Part shown: piece after piece, positions 7,256 to 16,266 of the stretch
Layout of the letters: each line of letters opens with the position of its first letter
Numbering within the stretch: the stretch's first letter is position 1
Assembly: GCA_041398565.1 (NCBI GenBank)
Contig: JAWKUN010000006.1
Span: 682,001 to 746,000, forward strand
From: DATGPD01 sp041398565
Lineage (GTDB): Bacteria; Planctomycetota; UBA1135; UBA2386
Length of the DNA: 64,000 bases
Direction of reading: 5' to 3'
Notes under the pieces: generated by a model
What the model was told of the DNA's origin: nothing
Seen by the model: only the letters and a program-made list of their open reading frames with translations
Databases searched by the model: none
Made by a program: the position numbers and the translations under genes

Positions 7256-9967
7256 CTAGCGCCGCGGCCAGTCGGGCGGCATCCAGTCCGGCAGCTCGGC
7301 GACCGCGGCGCGCGCTGCTTCGCTGACCGGTACACCCCACGCGGCGAAGAACGGGCCCAGGTCCTTGCCGACCGTGCGCGACAGCCGCACCAGCCACTGA
7401 TCGCGCTTGCTCTGGTCGTCTGCCGGCAGCGCCGCGGCAGGTGCGTCGCGGTAGTCGGCGAACACGCGCTGCAGCGCGTCCCAGCCGAACGCCTGCTGGA
7501 TCTGCACGTACATCAGGAGGCGCAGGGCGAGGTCGGCCTTGCCCTCGGCGCCACCCCACGGCGCCGTACCCGCCGCGAGCGCCGACTCGAGACGCGCTGA
7601 GGCCTTCACCAGGTTGCCGCCCCAGGCCTCGCGCCACGACCTGCCGCACATGGTCTCGCACAGGTAGAGCGAGAACAGGTTGACGGTGACCTCACCGGTG
7701 CCGGCGAAGGTCCAGTGCTTGCTCTGGTGGTTGTGACCCAGCTCGTGGAAGAGTCCCCAGGGCGCGGCCTGCATCTTCTCGAGGTCCACCATCGTCGCAG
7801 CGGCACCGAGGTGCGTCATGATCGGGTAGCCGGCGTGCATCGAGCCGGCGCTGATCTCGACGTCGGCGACGTAGCGCTCGGGCCGCGTGCGGGTTCGCGG
7901 CCGTGAGGCCAAGTCGGCAGCAGCGTCGGCGACACGATTCCAGAACTCGAGCACCGCGGTCGGGTCGTCGAGAGCGCGGACGGCCGAGCTCGGTACGGTC
8001 AGCACCACGCGATCGGTGGCGAGTTCGGCCCACGGCGCCGGCGCGGCGCGGATGGCGTCGCGCCAGGCGGCCGGGTCGGTCTCACCGAGGAGGAAGTAGG
8101 GCGCCGCCACGGCACCGTCGACCGTCACCGCCAGCACCCCCGAGGACGCCTCGGCGACCTCGACGTACACCAGTCCGCCGAAGGCGTGGGCGACTTCGAC
8201 CTGCGCCCCTTCGACGGCGAACACGCGGCTCACCCGCGGCATGCGCGGCCAGGCGTCGCGGCGCTGGATGTCGTCGCTGTGTGCGCCGATGCGGACGCGA
8301 AGCCCGGCGGGCAAAGCCGCGGTGCCGCCGCCGTCCGCAGCGAAGCGCAAGGTGACGCGCGCGCCAGGTGCCGCGTACACGCCGAGCGAGTGACGGCCCG
8401 GCACGGCCAGGTCGACGCGAGCAGTGCGGGCGATCGGGGTCGCCCCCTCGGGCACGCTGCCCGGGAACGTCGACGCCGCCGGGTGCGGCCGCACGCCAGC
8501 GATGGCGGCGCGCAAGGTGCGCTCGTCGTCGAAACGCACGAGCACCCGCGCCAGCGGATCGCGCACGTGGATCTTGTGGGCAGGCGCCGGCCGCAACTCG
8601 CCGCTGCGCTCCTGCCACAGAGTCGCCAGCCGTCGCGCCACCGCGCTGTCCGTCGCCACCAGCCGCGGCATCGCGCGCGTCAGGGCACGCACTGCCTCGA
8701 CGACGGCCGGCTCGGTGGGCGCCGCGCGCGTCGGCCGGTAGCCCTCGAGCGCCGCCAGCGCCGCCTCGAGGTCACCCCCCGTGACACCGGCACGGCCGCG
8801 CGCGCGGCCACGCCCGGGGCGCCGCGTCTGCGGCTCGCGCTGCGCCGCCATGGCGTCCAACTCCGCCAGGGTGAAGCGCACGCTGACGATGTAGGGCGGC
8901 TCGCCCGCCGTCCAGTGGCCGTAGGTGGTCGCCACGAAGGTCCCGTCGGCGAGCACCTCGAGCCCCGGATATCCGCAGTCCCAAGCGTTCTTGTTGTCTA
9001 GGAGGCGCACGACGTACTGGCCGGGCCTCCCGGCGGCCAAGTCGTCGTAGCGCCCCACCCATGCGACGAAGTCCCCCTTACTGGGATGGTCGGGCGCAAG
9101 CGCCACGTCGCGGAAGACCGCGACCACCCGCCCGTCGGGGGCGTAGCGCACGGTGTGGCGATCGCCCGTCAGCGAGGCGTGCAGCGGACGCGGTTCGGTC
9201 CACGTGGCGCCCTCGTCGCGTGTCACCATGAAGTGCGACGGTTGCCGGCGCCGATTCTCGCGCAGCAGGAGAGTCAGCTCGCTGCCGTCGGGCGAGCGCA
9301 CGGCGCCGGGCTCGCACAGGTGGATGTCGCTGCCCGACCACAGCGCGCGCGGCTTGCCCCACGACTGCCCACCGTCGGTCGACTCCGTCTGCAACAGCGT
9401 CATCGTGCCGCTGGCCTTGCCGTCCGCTGCCAGGAAGCGGCCGTCGTCGTGGAAGAAGGCGAGGTAGCGCCCCGGCGCGTGCATGGCCACGACATCGCCC
9501 ATGACGACGATGCCGCCCCAGTCGCCAGCAGGACGCAGTTCGCTCCAGTGCCGACCGTCCTCGTCAGCGAGCGCGAATCGGGCGGGATACAGACCCGACC
9601 ACAGCAGCAGCCTCTCGTTGCCGTCGGCATCGACGACCCGATGCAGGGTCGGGACTTCGCGACTGGTCGCCCACGAAGATGGGGTCGGGAGTCGGTCGCT
9701 CCACGTCTTGCCGCCGTCGGGGCTGCGCTTCATGACGATCGCGCCGCGCCCGTGACCCTTGGGGTAGGCGGCGAGGATCGACGCTCCGTCGGCGAGCAGG
9801 ATGGTGCTGACGTGCCCGAGGTATTGGCCCGCCTCGCGGTCGACGACGACTTGTCGGTCCGTGTCGGCGGCGAGATCGAGGCGAAGAGGAGCCTGCGGCG
9901 CGAGGTTCAGCGCCGCCGAGCACGAGAGGGCCGCCGAGGACAAGAACGCGAGCATGGTCCCTGCCAT
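7256..9967 (-). CDS. exported sialidase-like propeller fused to M60 (enhancin-like) metallopeptidase
   Basis: 903-residue protein with signal peptide MAGTMLAFLSSAALSCSA. Residues from about 35 to 370 form a sialidase-type beta-propeller with Asp-box repeats (SPDGGKTWSD, STDGGQSWGK, TRDEGATWTE). A variable linker with GRGRARGRAG follows. The C-terminal half is a peptidase M60 domain: HELGH at 741-745 with a downstream glutamate (GTGEV) near 759, plus the preceding beta-sandwich region typical of M60 proteins. Known M60 enzymes cleave mucin-like glycoproteins and sialidases trim their glycans, so one chain may carry both activities. Whether the propeller is a true sialidase is not settled: the Arg triad cannot be verified by eye. 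Start 9967 is chosen for the signal peptide. Confidence 0.85.
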   Translation of the reverse strand: MAGTMLAFLSSAALSCSAALNLAPQAPLRLDLAADTDRQVVVDREAGQYLGHVSTILLADGASILAAYPKGHGRGAIVMKRSPDGGKTWSDRLPTPSSWATSREVPTLHRVVDADGNERLLLWSGLYPARFALADEDGRHWSELRPAGDWGGIVVMGDVVAMHAPGRYLAFFHDDGRFLAADGKASGTMTLLQTESTDGGQSWGKPRALWSGSDIHLCEPGAVRSPDGSELTLLLRENRRRQPSHFMVTRDEGATWTEPRPLHASLTGDRHTVRYAPDGRVVAVFRDVALAPDHPSKGDFVAWVGRYDDLAAGRPGQYVVRLLDNKNAWDCGYPGLEVLADGTFVATTYGHWTAGEPPYIVSVRFTLAELDAMAAQREPQTRRPGRGRARGRAGVTGGDLEAALAALEGYRPTRAAPTEPAVVEAVRALTRAMPRLVATDSAVARRLATLWQERSGELRPAPAHKIHVRDPLARVLVRFDDERTLRAAIAGVRPHPAASTFPGSVPEGATPIARTARVDLAVPGRHSLGVYAAPGARVTLRFAADGGGTAALPAGLRVRIGAHSDDIQRRDAWPRMPRVSRVFAVEGAQVEVAHAFGGLVYVEVAEASSGVLAVTVDGAVAAPYFLLGETDPAAWRDAIRAAPAPWAELATDRVVLTVPSSAVRALDDPTAVLEFWNRVADAAADLASRPRTRTRPERYVADVEISAGSMHAGYPIMTHLGAAATMVDLEKMQAAPWGLFHELGHNHQSKHWTFAGTGEVTVNLFSLYLCETMCGRSWREAWGGNLVKASARLESALAAGTAPWGGAEGKADLALRLLMYVQIQQAFGWDALQRVFADYRDAPAAALPADDQSKRDQWLVRLSRTVGKDLGPFFAAWGVPVSEAARAAVAELPDWMPPDWPRR

Positions 9968-10130
9968 GCTCGCGCGCTTTGCCACCGGCGCAAGGCTCCG
10001 GAACACGGCTCGCCGATCCGAGCCGCATTTCCCGAGGCGTCCGACCACCAGCCCGACACGAGCAGGATGGCGGTCGCGGTCGTGTGGAACGGCCAGGGTC
10101 CCGTGCCCTCGGCCGCGATCCGTCTCTTCG

Positions 10131-11543
10131 CTACGGCAGGGCGGCGAGCAGCGCCACCACGAGCTCCTCGTCGCGGAAGTCGCGCTCGACCTTGGTGCAG
10201 CCCAGGCGCACCATCACGAACTGCCGCGACGGCACGATCACCAGCTTCTGCCCCTGGTAGCCATTGGCCATGAATGCGTCGCGCGGCAGGTTCGGGTAGG
10301 GGCGACGCTGCGGGTCTTCGGGTTCGCCGACGTTGAGCGACCAATGCATGCCGTAGCGCCCCTTGGGCGCCCACGGCACCGCCGTGGTGCAGGCGGCAAC
10401 GTAGCCCTCGGGCAGGATGCGCTCCTCGTTCCAGACGCCATCGTGCAGGTACAAGAGGCCGAACCGCACCCAATCGCGCGCACTCGCCATGACGAACGAG
10501 GAGCCGACGAAGATCCCGCGCGGATCGGGCTCGAGCACGGCGCTGCGCATGCCCAGCTTGGCGAACAGCTCGCGCCGTGGAAACGACAGATACTCGTCGT
10601 CGGACGCGAACGTCGCGCGCAACGCGCGGCACAGGATGTTGGTCGTGCCGCTGGAGTACTGCCAGCGCTGGTTCGGCGCCTGCGCTGGCGGCTTCTGCGC
10701 GGCGAAGTCTCCCGCACACGGCTCGCCGAAGAGCATGCGCGGCACGCTGCCAGCGGGGTCGGTGTAGCTCTCGTCCCAAGTGAGGCCCGAGCTCATGCGC
10801 AACAACATCCGCCAGGTCAGGTGTCGACGCGGGTCGTCGGCGTCGCGCCAGGCCGCGATCGGCAGAGGGTCGTCGAGGCGCAGGCGCTCCTGGCGCAGCG
10901 CGATGCCGACCAGAGCGCCGGTCACCGCCTTGCTCATCGACCAACCCGCCAGGGCCATGTCGCGGTCGAAGCCTGGCGCGTAGCGCTCGTACATCAGCCG
11001 GTCGCGAAAGGCGACCACCACGGCGCGCGTGCGGATCGGATGCTCGGCGCGCTCGACGAACTGCGCGTCGACCGCGGCGCGCAAGGCTTCTTCGTCGGCG
11101 CCCTCCGGCCACGGCTCGTCGGCGACGGAGTCGCCGATCGGCCAGGGCCGCGACGCCAAGTCGAGCGGCCAGGCCGGCATCTCCACCACCCTCGCCGCCA
11201 GATCCCGGGGCTCGCACCCGATCGCCAACGTGCAGCCCAACCCGGGCCGAAACACGACCGTGCGCGCGACGTCACCGGCGCGCACGGTGAGGGTGCGTGC
11301 CGCGGCGTCCTCGTCGACGTGCAACAGCGGGCGAAGGGCCTGCTCGAGCGGCGTTTCGCCGGCGAACTCGGCGGCGAGAACGTCCTCGGCCGCCCGCCCG
11401 GACACGAACACCGCCGACCCGATCACCTTGGCCGCGTAGCCAGTGCCGATCTCGAGCAACGCGCGCGGCACCGGTGGCGCAACGGCCGTGGCCTGGGCTC
11501 GGCAGGCGGAGACGAGCAGGACGTACGCCACGATCGGTCGCAT
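10131..11543 (-). CDS. serine hydrolase of the beta-lactamase / class C family, probable lipoprotein
   Basis: 470-residue protein. The N-terminus MRPIVAYVLLVSAC ends in a VSAC lipobox, suggesting a lipid-anchored periplasmic enzyme. The nucleophile motif SxxK is SMSK (residues 202-205), followed by 'LTWRMLLRMSSGL', the characteristic helix of class C beta-lactamase/esterase families, and a Tyr motif 'YSSGTTN' in the place of YxN. Members hydrolyse beta-lactams, esters or D-amino-acid peptides; substrate is not predictable. About 130 residues before the catalytic domain form an extra N-terminal region. A start at 11603 would add 20 residues but spoil the signal sequence. Confidence 0.85.
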   Translation of the reverse strand: MRPIVAYVLLVSACRAQATAVAPPVPRALLEIGTGYAAKVIGSAVFVSGRAAEDVLAAEFAGETPLEQALRPLLHVDEDAAARTLTVRAGDVARTVVFRPGLGCTLAIGCEPRDLAARVVEMPAWPLDLASRPWPIGDSVADEPWPEGADEEALRAAVDAQFVERAEHPIRTRAVVVAFRDRLMYERYAPGFDRDMALAGWSMSKAVTGALVGIALRQERLRLDDPLPIAAWRDADDPRRHLTWRMLLRMSSGLTWDESYTDPAGSVPRMLFGEPCAGDFAAQKPPAQAPNQRWQYSSGTTNILCRALRATFASDDEYLSFPRRELFAKLGMRSAVLEPDPRGIFVGSSFVMASARDWVRFGLLYLHDGVWNEERILPEGYVAACTTAVPWAPKGRYGMHWSLNVGEPEDPQRRPYPNLPRDAFMANGYQGQKLVIVPSRQFVMVRLGCTKVERDFRDEELVVALLAALP

Positions 11544-11668
11544 CGGTGCGCATGGTGCCGCCGTTGGGGCGGCGCGGCCACACCCTGACGCATCGACCTG
11601 CACCCGCGTACCGACGGCCGCGGCTCGCCACGGCAGCGCGGCGCAGCATCACGGCCTACACTCCTGGC

Positions 11669-12595
11669 ATGTGGCTTCCCGCGCGTAGGCGCACCTTTCC
11701 AAGACCCGCCGCGCATCGACATCGGATCGGCGTGGCGGTCGCGCTGGCCGCCGGGCTCGCAGCACAGGAACCCACGCCGCGTGCGCCGACCTGGCGCACC
11801 GAGCGGTGGCACGGTCGTCTCGATGCAGCGTGCGCGGCTGCGCGTCCGGAAGGACGCTTGGTGCTCGCCTACGTGCGCAAGCAGGACGAGCTCGGCGTCG
11901 GTCCGTCCTTCGAGGCGCGTGTCCTGTCGTCGGCCGAGTTCCGCCAGGAGTCCGGCGGAGTCGAGTGGTTCGCCCACGACGAGGACGAGCGGCGCGATCC
12001 GGACCTCATCGCCGCCCTCGGGCTCGACGAGCTACCCGCGATCGCCGTGCTCGACAGCCAGAAGGTCGTGCATGCGCGCCTCGACGTGACCTCCGCCACC
12101 ACGGTGGCCGACGTGCAGCGCACGCTCGTGGCGGTGCAGAGCAACGTCGACCTGGCCGCCATGTTGCGCTCCTTGCCAGCCGAAGAGGCTGCGGTGCACT
12201 CCGGCGACCTGCTGGTGGCCGAGGCGCTGGTCGGCAAGTACGACTTCGATCAGCTCGACAAGCGCATGCAGGCGCTCGGCGAACGCCTGACGCCGGAGCA
12301 GCGCGAGAAGCTGAAGCCGGTGCACATCGAGTTGGAGTGCGCATGGCTGCTGCAGCAGCGGGACCTGACGCCCAAGCAGAAGAGCGCACACTTCTGGCGC
12401 CTGCTGCGCTCGAGCCGTCTGCCGGCGGGCAAGGTGCGCGTGCGCTTCTGGCTCGAGTTCGCCGCCACCGGCGACGCCGTCGACGACCCACTCATGCTGG
12501 AGACTGCGCTCGAAGTCCTGGACAGCACGCGCGAGATCACCGACGACTTCCGCCGACGCTTGCGCACACGCATCGTCGAGCTGCGCAAGCGCTGA
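11669..12595 (+). CDS. exported thioredoxin-fold-like protein of unknown function
   Basis: 308-residue protein with an N-terminal signal sequence (Arg-rich then GVAVALAAGLAAQ). The first 130 mature residues resemble a thioredoxin-like fold: 'ARPEGRLVLAYVRKQDE', 'SAEFRQESGGVEWFAHDED' and 'DELPAIAVLDSQKVV', where the cis-Pro region is visible. No CxxC is present, so it is not a standard disulfide oxidoreductase. The C-terminal 150 residues are helical and charged. It faces the beta-carbonic anhydrase gene tail to tail with only 11 bp between stops, and is divergent from the hydrolase gene at 11543. Confidence 0.7.
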   Translation: MWLPARRRTFPRPAAHRHRIGVAVALAAGLAAQEPTPRAPTWRTERWHGRLDAACAAARPEGRLVLAYVRKQDELGVGPSFEARVLSSAEFRQESGGVEWFAHDEDERRDPDLIAALGLDELPAIAVLDSQKVVHARLDVTSATTVADVQRTLVAVQSNVDLAAMLRSLPAEEAAVHSGDLLVAEALVGKYDFDQLDKRMQALGERLTPEQREKLKPVHIELECAWLLQQRDLTPKQKSAHFWRLLRSSRLPAGKVRVRFWLEFAATGDAVDDPLMLETALEVLDSTREITDDFRRRLRTRIVELRKR

Positions 12596-12606
12596 CGCGC
12601 CGCTCG

Positions 12607-13998
12607 TCAGCGACCGTGGCCGTGGCCGGCGGGCGGCGCCGCCGGCGGAGCGGCTTGCGGCGCGGCGGTGGCGCGCTCATTCGTGTCGAGCCACTTCAGG
12701 CCGCCCGTGTCCAGCTGATAGACGGCACCGATCTCGGCCAAGCGGCCGGTTCGCTCCAGATCCTGCACGACCTTGCTCTGCTGGCGCAAACCGGAGAGCA
12801 CCATCTGGACGTTGAACTCGATCGCTCGGTCGATCAGCATCTCGCCCTCGACGCCTCCTTCGCGCGCCAGCTGCACGGCCGGCGCGATGTCGGCCACCAG
12901 CTGGTCGAGGTTGGGCCCGAGGTCGCCGTGGCCGTGGTCGCCGGCGGTGGTCGCCGCGGTGACGGCACCGCAGTGCGTGTGGCCGAGCACCAGCACCAGC
13001 GAAGCACCTGTGTGCGCGACGGCATACTCGATGCTCGCCACCACGTCCTCGTTGAGCACGTTGCCGGCCACACGGACGACGAACAGCTCGCCCAGGCCAG
13101 CGTCGAACAACAACTCGGGCGCCACGCGCGAATCGGCACAGGTGAGCACGACGGCCGAGGGCTTCTGGCCGGAACGGAGCTGGCGGCGTCGTGCGAGGCT
13201 GATGTCGCCGAGCGGCGTCGCGGCCGACAAGAACCGCCGGTGCCCATCTTGCAGGCGTTGCAAGGCGTCGTGCGGCGCGCGCCCGAGCCGGCTCGCGTCC
13301 ATGCTCGCCGCCCCCGCCAAGGGACGCTCCGACAACCACTCCACGGCACCGGTCAGGAGGCGGTAGCGCGCCGGCGCCAGCTTGAACTTGCCCTCCTGCA
13401 TGCGACGCCGCAGCTTGTCGCTGTTGCGCACGCACTCGCTGATGGTCTCGTACACGTTCTCTTCCTCGGCGCAGGCCATCAGGCTGCCGGACTTGGCCAG
13501 CTTGGCGCGCTGCAGCGCGGGCTCGATGCGGCGCAGCAGGCCGGTGATCGCCGGGCTGGGAGCGTCGTGTTCGTCCGAAGACCCGCTGTGCTCGGCGCAG
13601 GCCTTGACCGCGCCGCAGCCCTCGTGACCGAGGACGACACCGAGACTCACGTCGAGGTGCTCGACCGCGTACTCCATGCTGGCCAGCACTTCCCGGTCGC
13701 ACACGTTGCCCGCGACGCGGATGACGAAGAGCTCGCCCATCGCGGTGTCGAACACGTGCTCGGGCGGCACCCGAGAATCGGCGCACGTGATCACCATCGC
13801 GAAGGGGTGCTGTCCCTGGGCCAGACGGCGACGCGTGGCGTCGTCGGTGGTCTGCGACAGCGACTTGTCCTGCACGAAGCGTGCGTTGCCGGCGCGCAGG
13901 GCTCCCAACGCCTCTTCGGCGGTGGTCTGCGCGGCGAGGTTCGACAGACAGAGGCAGGCAGCGAACAGAGCGCCGGCCCGGACCGTTGACATGACCAT
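12607..13998 (-). CDS. exported tandem two-domain beta-carbonic anhydrase
   Basis: 463-residue protein that should interconvert CO2 and bicarbonate outside the cytoplasm. A signal peptide (STVRAGALFAACLCLSNLAAQ) precedes two complete beta-class domains. Domain 1 has the zinc ligands Cys72, His125 and Cys128 with the Asp74-Arg76 dyad (CADSRV, GHEGCG). Domain 2 has Cys287, His340 and Cys343 with Asp289-Arg291 (CADSRV, GHTHCG). Beta-carbonic anhydrases are usually single-domain; a fused pair would form the functional dimer within one chain. The C-terminus ends in a Pro/Ala and His-Gly tail. ATG 13998 is preceded by GGGAGAG at a good Shine-Dalgarno distance. An in-frame ATG two codons on is possible. 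Confidence 0.92.
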   Translation of the reverse strand: MVMSTVRAGALFAACLCLSNLAAQTTAEEALGALRAGNARFVQDKSLSQTTDDATRRRLAQGQHPFAMVITCADSRVPPEHVFDTAMGELFVIRVAGNVCDREVLASMEYAVEHLDVSLGVVLGHEGCGAVKACAEHSGSSDEHDAPSPAITGLLRRIEPALQRAKLAKSGSLMACAEEENVYETISECVRNSDKLRRRMQEGKFKLAPARYRLLTGAVEWLSERPLAGAASMDASRLGRAPHDALQRLQDGHRRFLSAATPLGDISLARRRQLRSGQKPSAVVLTCADSRVAPELLFDAGLGELFVVRVAGNVLNEDVVASIEYAVAHTGASLVLVLGHTHCGAVTAATTAGDHGHGDLGPNLDQLVADIAPAVQLAREGGVEGEMLIDRAIEFNVQMVLSGLRQQSKVVQDLERTGRLAEIGAVYQLDTGGLKWLDTNERATAAPQAAPPAAPPAGHGHGR

Positions 13999-14222
13999 GG
14001 TGTGACTCTCCCGTTGTTGGCGTCTTACGCGGCCGGCCCGAGCGCACGGTCGATGCGCAGCCGGTCGTTGGGGAATCGGCACGCCCCGGCCACCGAGCAC
14101 AGCCCTGCCTCCAGGCAGCGATGTCGCCGCGCCGTTCCCTGCCCGGGCCACACCTGCGGAATCCCGGTGCTTTCGGCGACCCCGGCTGGCATGTTCTTGC
14201 CGTCCACGAGCCCCGCGATCCG

Positions 14223-14738
14223 ATGAACCTCGCCTCTTACCTCCGCGACGTCCAGGACTTCCCCAAGCCGGGCATCGTCTTCAAGGACATCACGCCGCTG
14301 CTGCAGAGCCCGGCTGCCATGGACGAGACGACGTCGCAGATCGTCGAGCGCTTCGCGAGCGACAAGGTGGACAAGGTCGCGGCCATCGAGTCGCGCGGCT
14401 TCATCTTCGGAGCGCTGGTGGCCGCCCGTCTCGGCGTCGGCTTCATCCCCGTACGCAAGCCCGGCAAGCTGCCGTGGCGAACGCAGAGTGTGAACTACAT
14501 CCTGGAGTACGGCTCCGGCACCCTCGAGATCCACGAGGACGCGGTGACCAAGGGCGAGCGCGTGATCGTGGTGGACGATCTCTTGGCGACCGGCGGCACG
14601 GCGCGCGCGTCGTGCGAGCTGCTCGAGCGTCTGGGAGCGCGCATCGTCGGCTGCGCCTTCGTGGTGGAACTCGCCTTCCTCCCCGGTCGCAAGAAGCTGA
14701 CCGGCCAGCGCGTCGAAGCCCTGATCCGCGTCGACTGA
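14223..14738 (+). CDS. apt: adenine phosphoribosyltransferase
   Basis: 171-residue cytoplasmic enzyme that converts adenine and PRPP to AMP in purine salvage. It has the adenine-specific ESRGF motif, the PRPP-binding loop VVDDLLATGGTA and the N-terminal 'FPKPGIVFKDITPLL' that is almost diagnostic of Apt. Length fits the family (170-180). The ATG at 14223 matches the usual N-terminus; an upstream in-frame start at 14121 would add a non-conserved stretch. It is divergent from the carbonic anhydrase gene. Confidence 0.96.
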   Translation: MNLASYLRDVQDFPKPGIVFKDITPLLQSPAAMDETTSQIVERFASDKVDKVAAIESRGFIFGALVAARLGVGFIPVRKPGKLPWRTQSVNYILEYGSGTLEIHEDAVTKGERVIVVDDLLATGGTARASCELLERLGARIVGCAFVVELAFLPGRKKLTGQRVEALIRVD

Positions 14739-14836
14739 GGATCGCGGCCGGGGGCTCGCCGCCGGGGATCCGGTGCCGCCGTTGTCCGCCGTCCGAGGGG
14801 AAGGCAGCGCCGCCACCGAAAAAATCCAGTCGGTGG

Positions 14837-14865
14837 CTCAAGTCGGCGGGGCCGCCGACCGATAA
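14837..14865 (+). promoter_or_regulatory. sigma28 (FliA)-type promoter
   Basis: TCAA (14838-14841), 16-nt spacer, then ACCGATAA (14858-14865). The -10 element matches the flagellar consensus GCCGATAA at seven of eight bases, and a second site with the same spacing and nearly the same boxes lies at 30422-30450. It is about 50 nt upstream of the cyclic-di-GMP riboswitch and in the same direction as the sigma gene at 15231. Confidence 0.6.
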
Positions 14866-14913
14866 CCCTGCGCCGGCTCGAGCCGGCCGCTCTTTTATCC
14901 GTGTCGCTTCTCG

Positions 14914-14990
14914 ACAAAGGCAAACCCATCGCAAGGTGGGGACGCAAAGCCATGGGCCTGGACGGTTCCCCACCCTCCTGGCAGCCGGTT
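14914..14990 (+). promoter_or_regulatory. cyclic-di-GMP class I (GEMM) riboswitch
   Basis: Contains the GEMM hallmarks in order. 'AGGCAAACC' is followed by a six-pair stem capped by a GCAA tetraloop (CCCATC-GCAA-GGTGGG, 14925-14940), then the highly conserved GACGCAAAGCCA (14941-14952). A second, longer hairpin arm with the CCTCCTGG receptor-like stretch follows. This RNA binds cyclic-di-GMP. It sits 240 nt before the sigma-factor start at 15231 and in the same orientation, so it should control expression of that gene. The switch mechanism (terminator or RBS occlusion) is not evident from the sequence. Confidence 0.85.
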
Positions 14991-15230
14991 CCCGAACTGA
15001 AGCGAGGGCAGCCCACGCAGTCTCTATCGACCTGCACTGCCCGTGAACTCGAACGAGCCTGGGAATCCGGGGCCACCCATTGCCCTGACCGCGATCCGAG
15101 CGATCGCAGCCGCGTCGCCTCTGCAGCCAGCGACCACCGCCGACGCCTGACATCCGCCCGCGCTGGCGCGCGAGCCCGGCATCGGTGGTCTGCCGCGCCC
15201 GTCCCTCTCCGTTCCTTCAGGTAACCGCTC

Positions 15231-16133
15231 ATGGCTCGTTCCGCTGCTGCCCGCACGTCCCGCACCTCGTCCGTCGCCATCGCCGAGCGTCCGGCCGCCG
15301 AACCACAGTTGCAGGTGCGCAATGCACGCCGCGCTGGCGCGCCGCCAGTCCGTCCGGCATCCTCGCGCATCGTGGAAGACGTCGGCGAACAGATCTGGCT
15401 CACCTACCGCAAGACCAGGGACCAGAACCTTCGCAACACGCTCATCGAGCGCCACATGCCGCTGGTGCGCGTGATCGCCGAACGCCTGCTGCAGACGCTG
15501 CCGAAGTCGATCGAGCTCGACGATCTGACCTCGGCCGGCACCTTCGGTCTGATGGACGCGATCGACGGCTTCGACGTGTCGCGCGGCATCAAGTTCAAGA
15601 CCTACTGCACGACGCGCATCCGGGGTTCGATCCTCGACGAGCTGCGCTCGCAGGACTGGGTGCCGCGCCTCGTGCGCCTCAAGGCGCACCGTCTCGAGCG
15701 CGCCCTGCGGCAGCTCGAGGGCCAGCTCGGCCGCGACCCCAACACCTACGAACTCGCCGAAGCGATGAACCTGACGCTCGGCGAGCTGCAGGCGACCGAG
15801 GCGGAAGCCAACGCCAAGACCATCTTCTCGCTGTCGGACAAGTGGGACGACTCCGACGACGAGAAGGAGATGGAGAAGGTCGAGATCCTGGCGGACAAGA
15901 AGGGCCAGGACCCGGTCCAGACCATCCACCAGAGGGACATCCTCGAGTCGATCACCCGCAACCTCACCAAGAAGGAACGGCTGATCATCATCATGTACTA
16001 CTACGAAGGCCTGACCATGCGCGAGATCGGCGAGATCATGGAGCTCACCGAGTCGCGTGTGTGCCAGATCCACAGCAACGTGATGTCGCGCCTGAAGGCA
16101 CAGCTCGATCAGGTGCAGCTCACGCAGAACTGA
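15231..16133 (+). CDS. FliA/WhiG-type sigma factor (first paralogue)
   Basis: 300-residue RNA polymerase sigma factor of the sigma28 group. Region 2 is complete ('HMPLVRVIAERLLQ', 'LDDLTSAGTFGLMDAIDGFD', 'FKTYCTTRIRGSILDELR'), region 3 follows ('RLERALRQLEGQLGRDP') and region 4 has the HTH 'LTMREIGEIMELTESRVCQI'. An N-terminal extension of about 45 residues rich in Ala/Arg precedes the core. Between regions 3 and 4 is an acidic insert (SDKWDDSDDEKEMEKVE). The leader carries a sigma28-type promoter and a cyclic-di-GMP riboswitch, so autoregulation plus second-messenger control is the likely logic. A second FliA-type gene lies at 26387. Confidence 0.92.
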   Translation: MARSAAARTSRTSSVAIAERPAAEPQLQVRNARRAGAPPVRPASSRIVEDVGEQIWLTYRKTRDQNLRNTLIERHMPLVRVIAERLLQTLPKSIELDDLTSAGTFGLMDAIDGFDVSRGIKFKTYCTTRIRGSILDELRSQDWVPRLVRLKAHRLERALRQLEGQLGRDPNTYELAEAMNLTLGELQATEAEANAKTIFSLSDKWDDSDDEKEMEKVEILADKKGQDPVQTIHQRDILESITRNLTKKERLIIIMYYYEGLTMREIGEIMELTESRVCQIHSNVMSRLKAQLDQVQLTQN

Positions 16134-16266
16134 GCGCCACCTTGCGACCGCTGCCAAGGCGGCGCCCTGGTCTCTCGAATCGGGACTCGACGCCGGCGCA
16201 AGGCCGCGGCCGATCGCGGACGATAGGACGAGCCGGGAGACCTACACCAGGCGTCGCGGCGCAACG

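Noticed and set aside
16224..16245. sigma28-type promoter (GACGATAG) before the CheC-like gene
   Set aside because: Two mismatches in the -10 box and no convincing -35; too weak to annotate.
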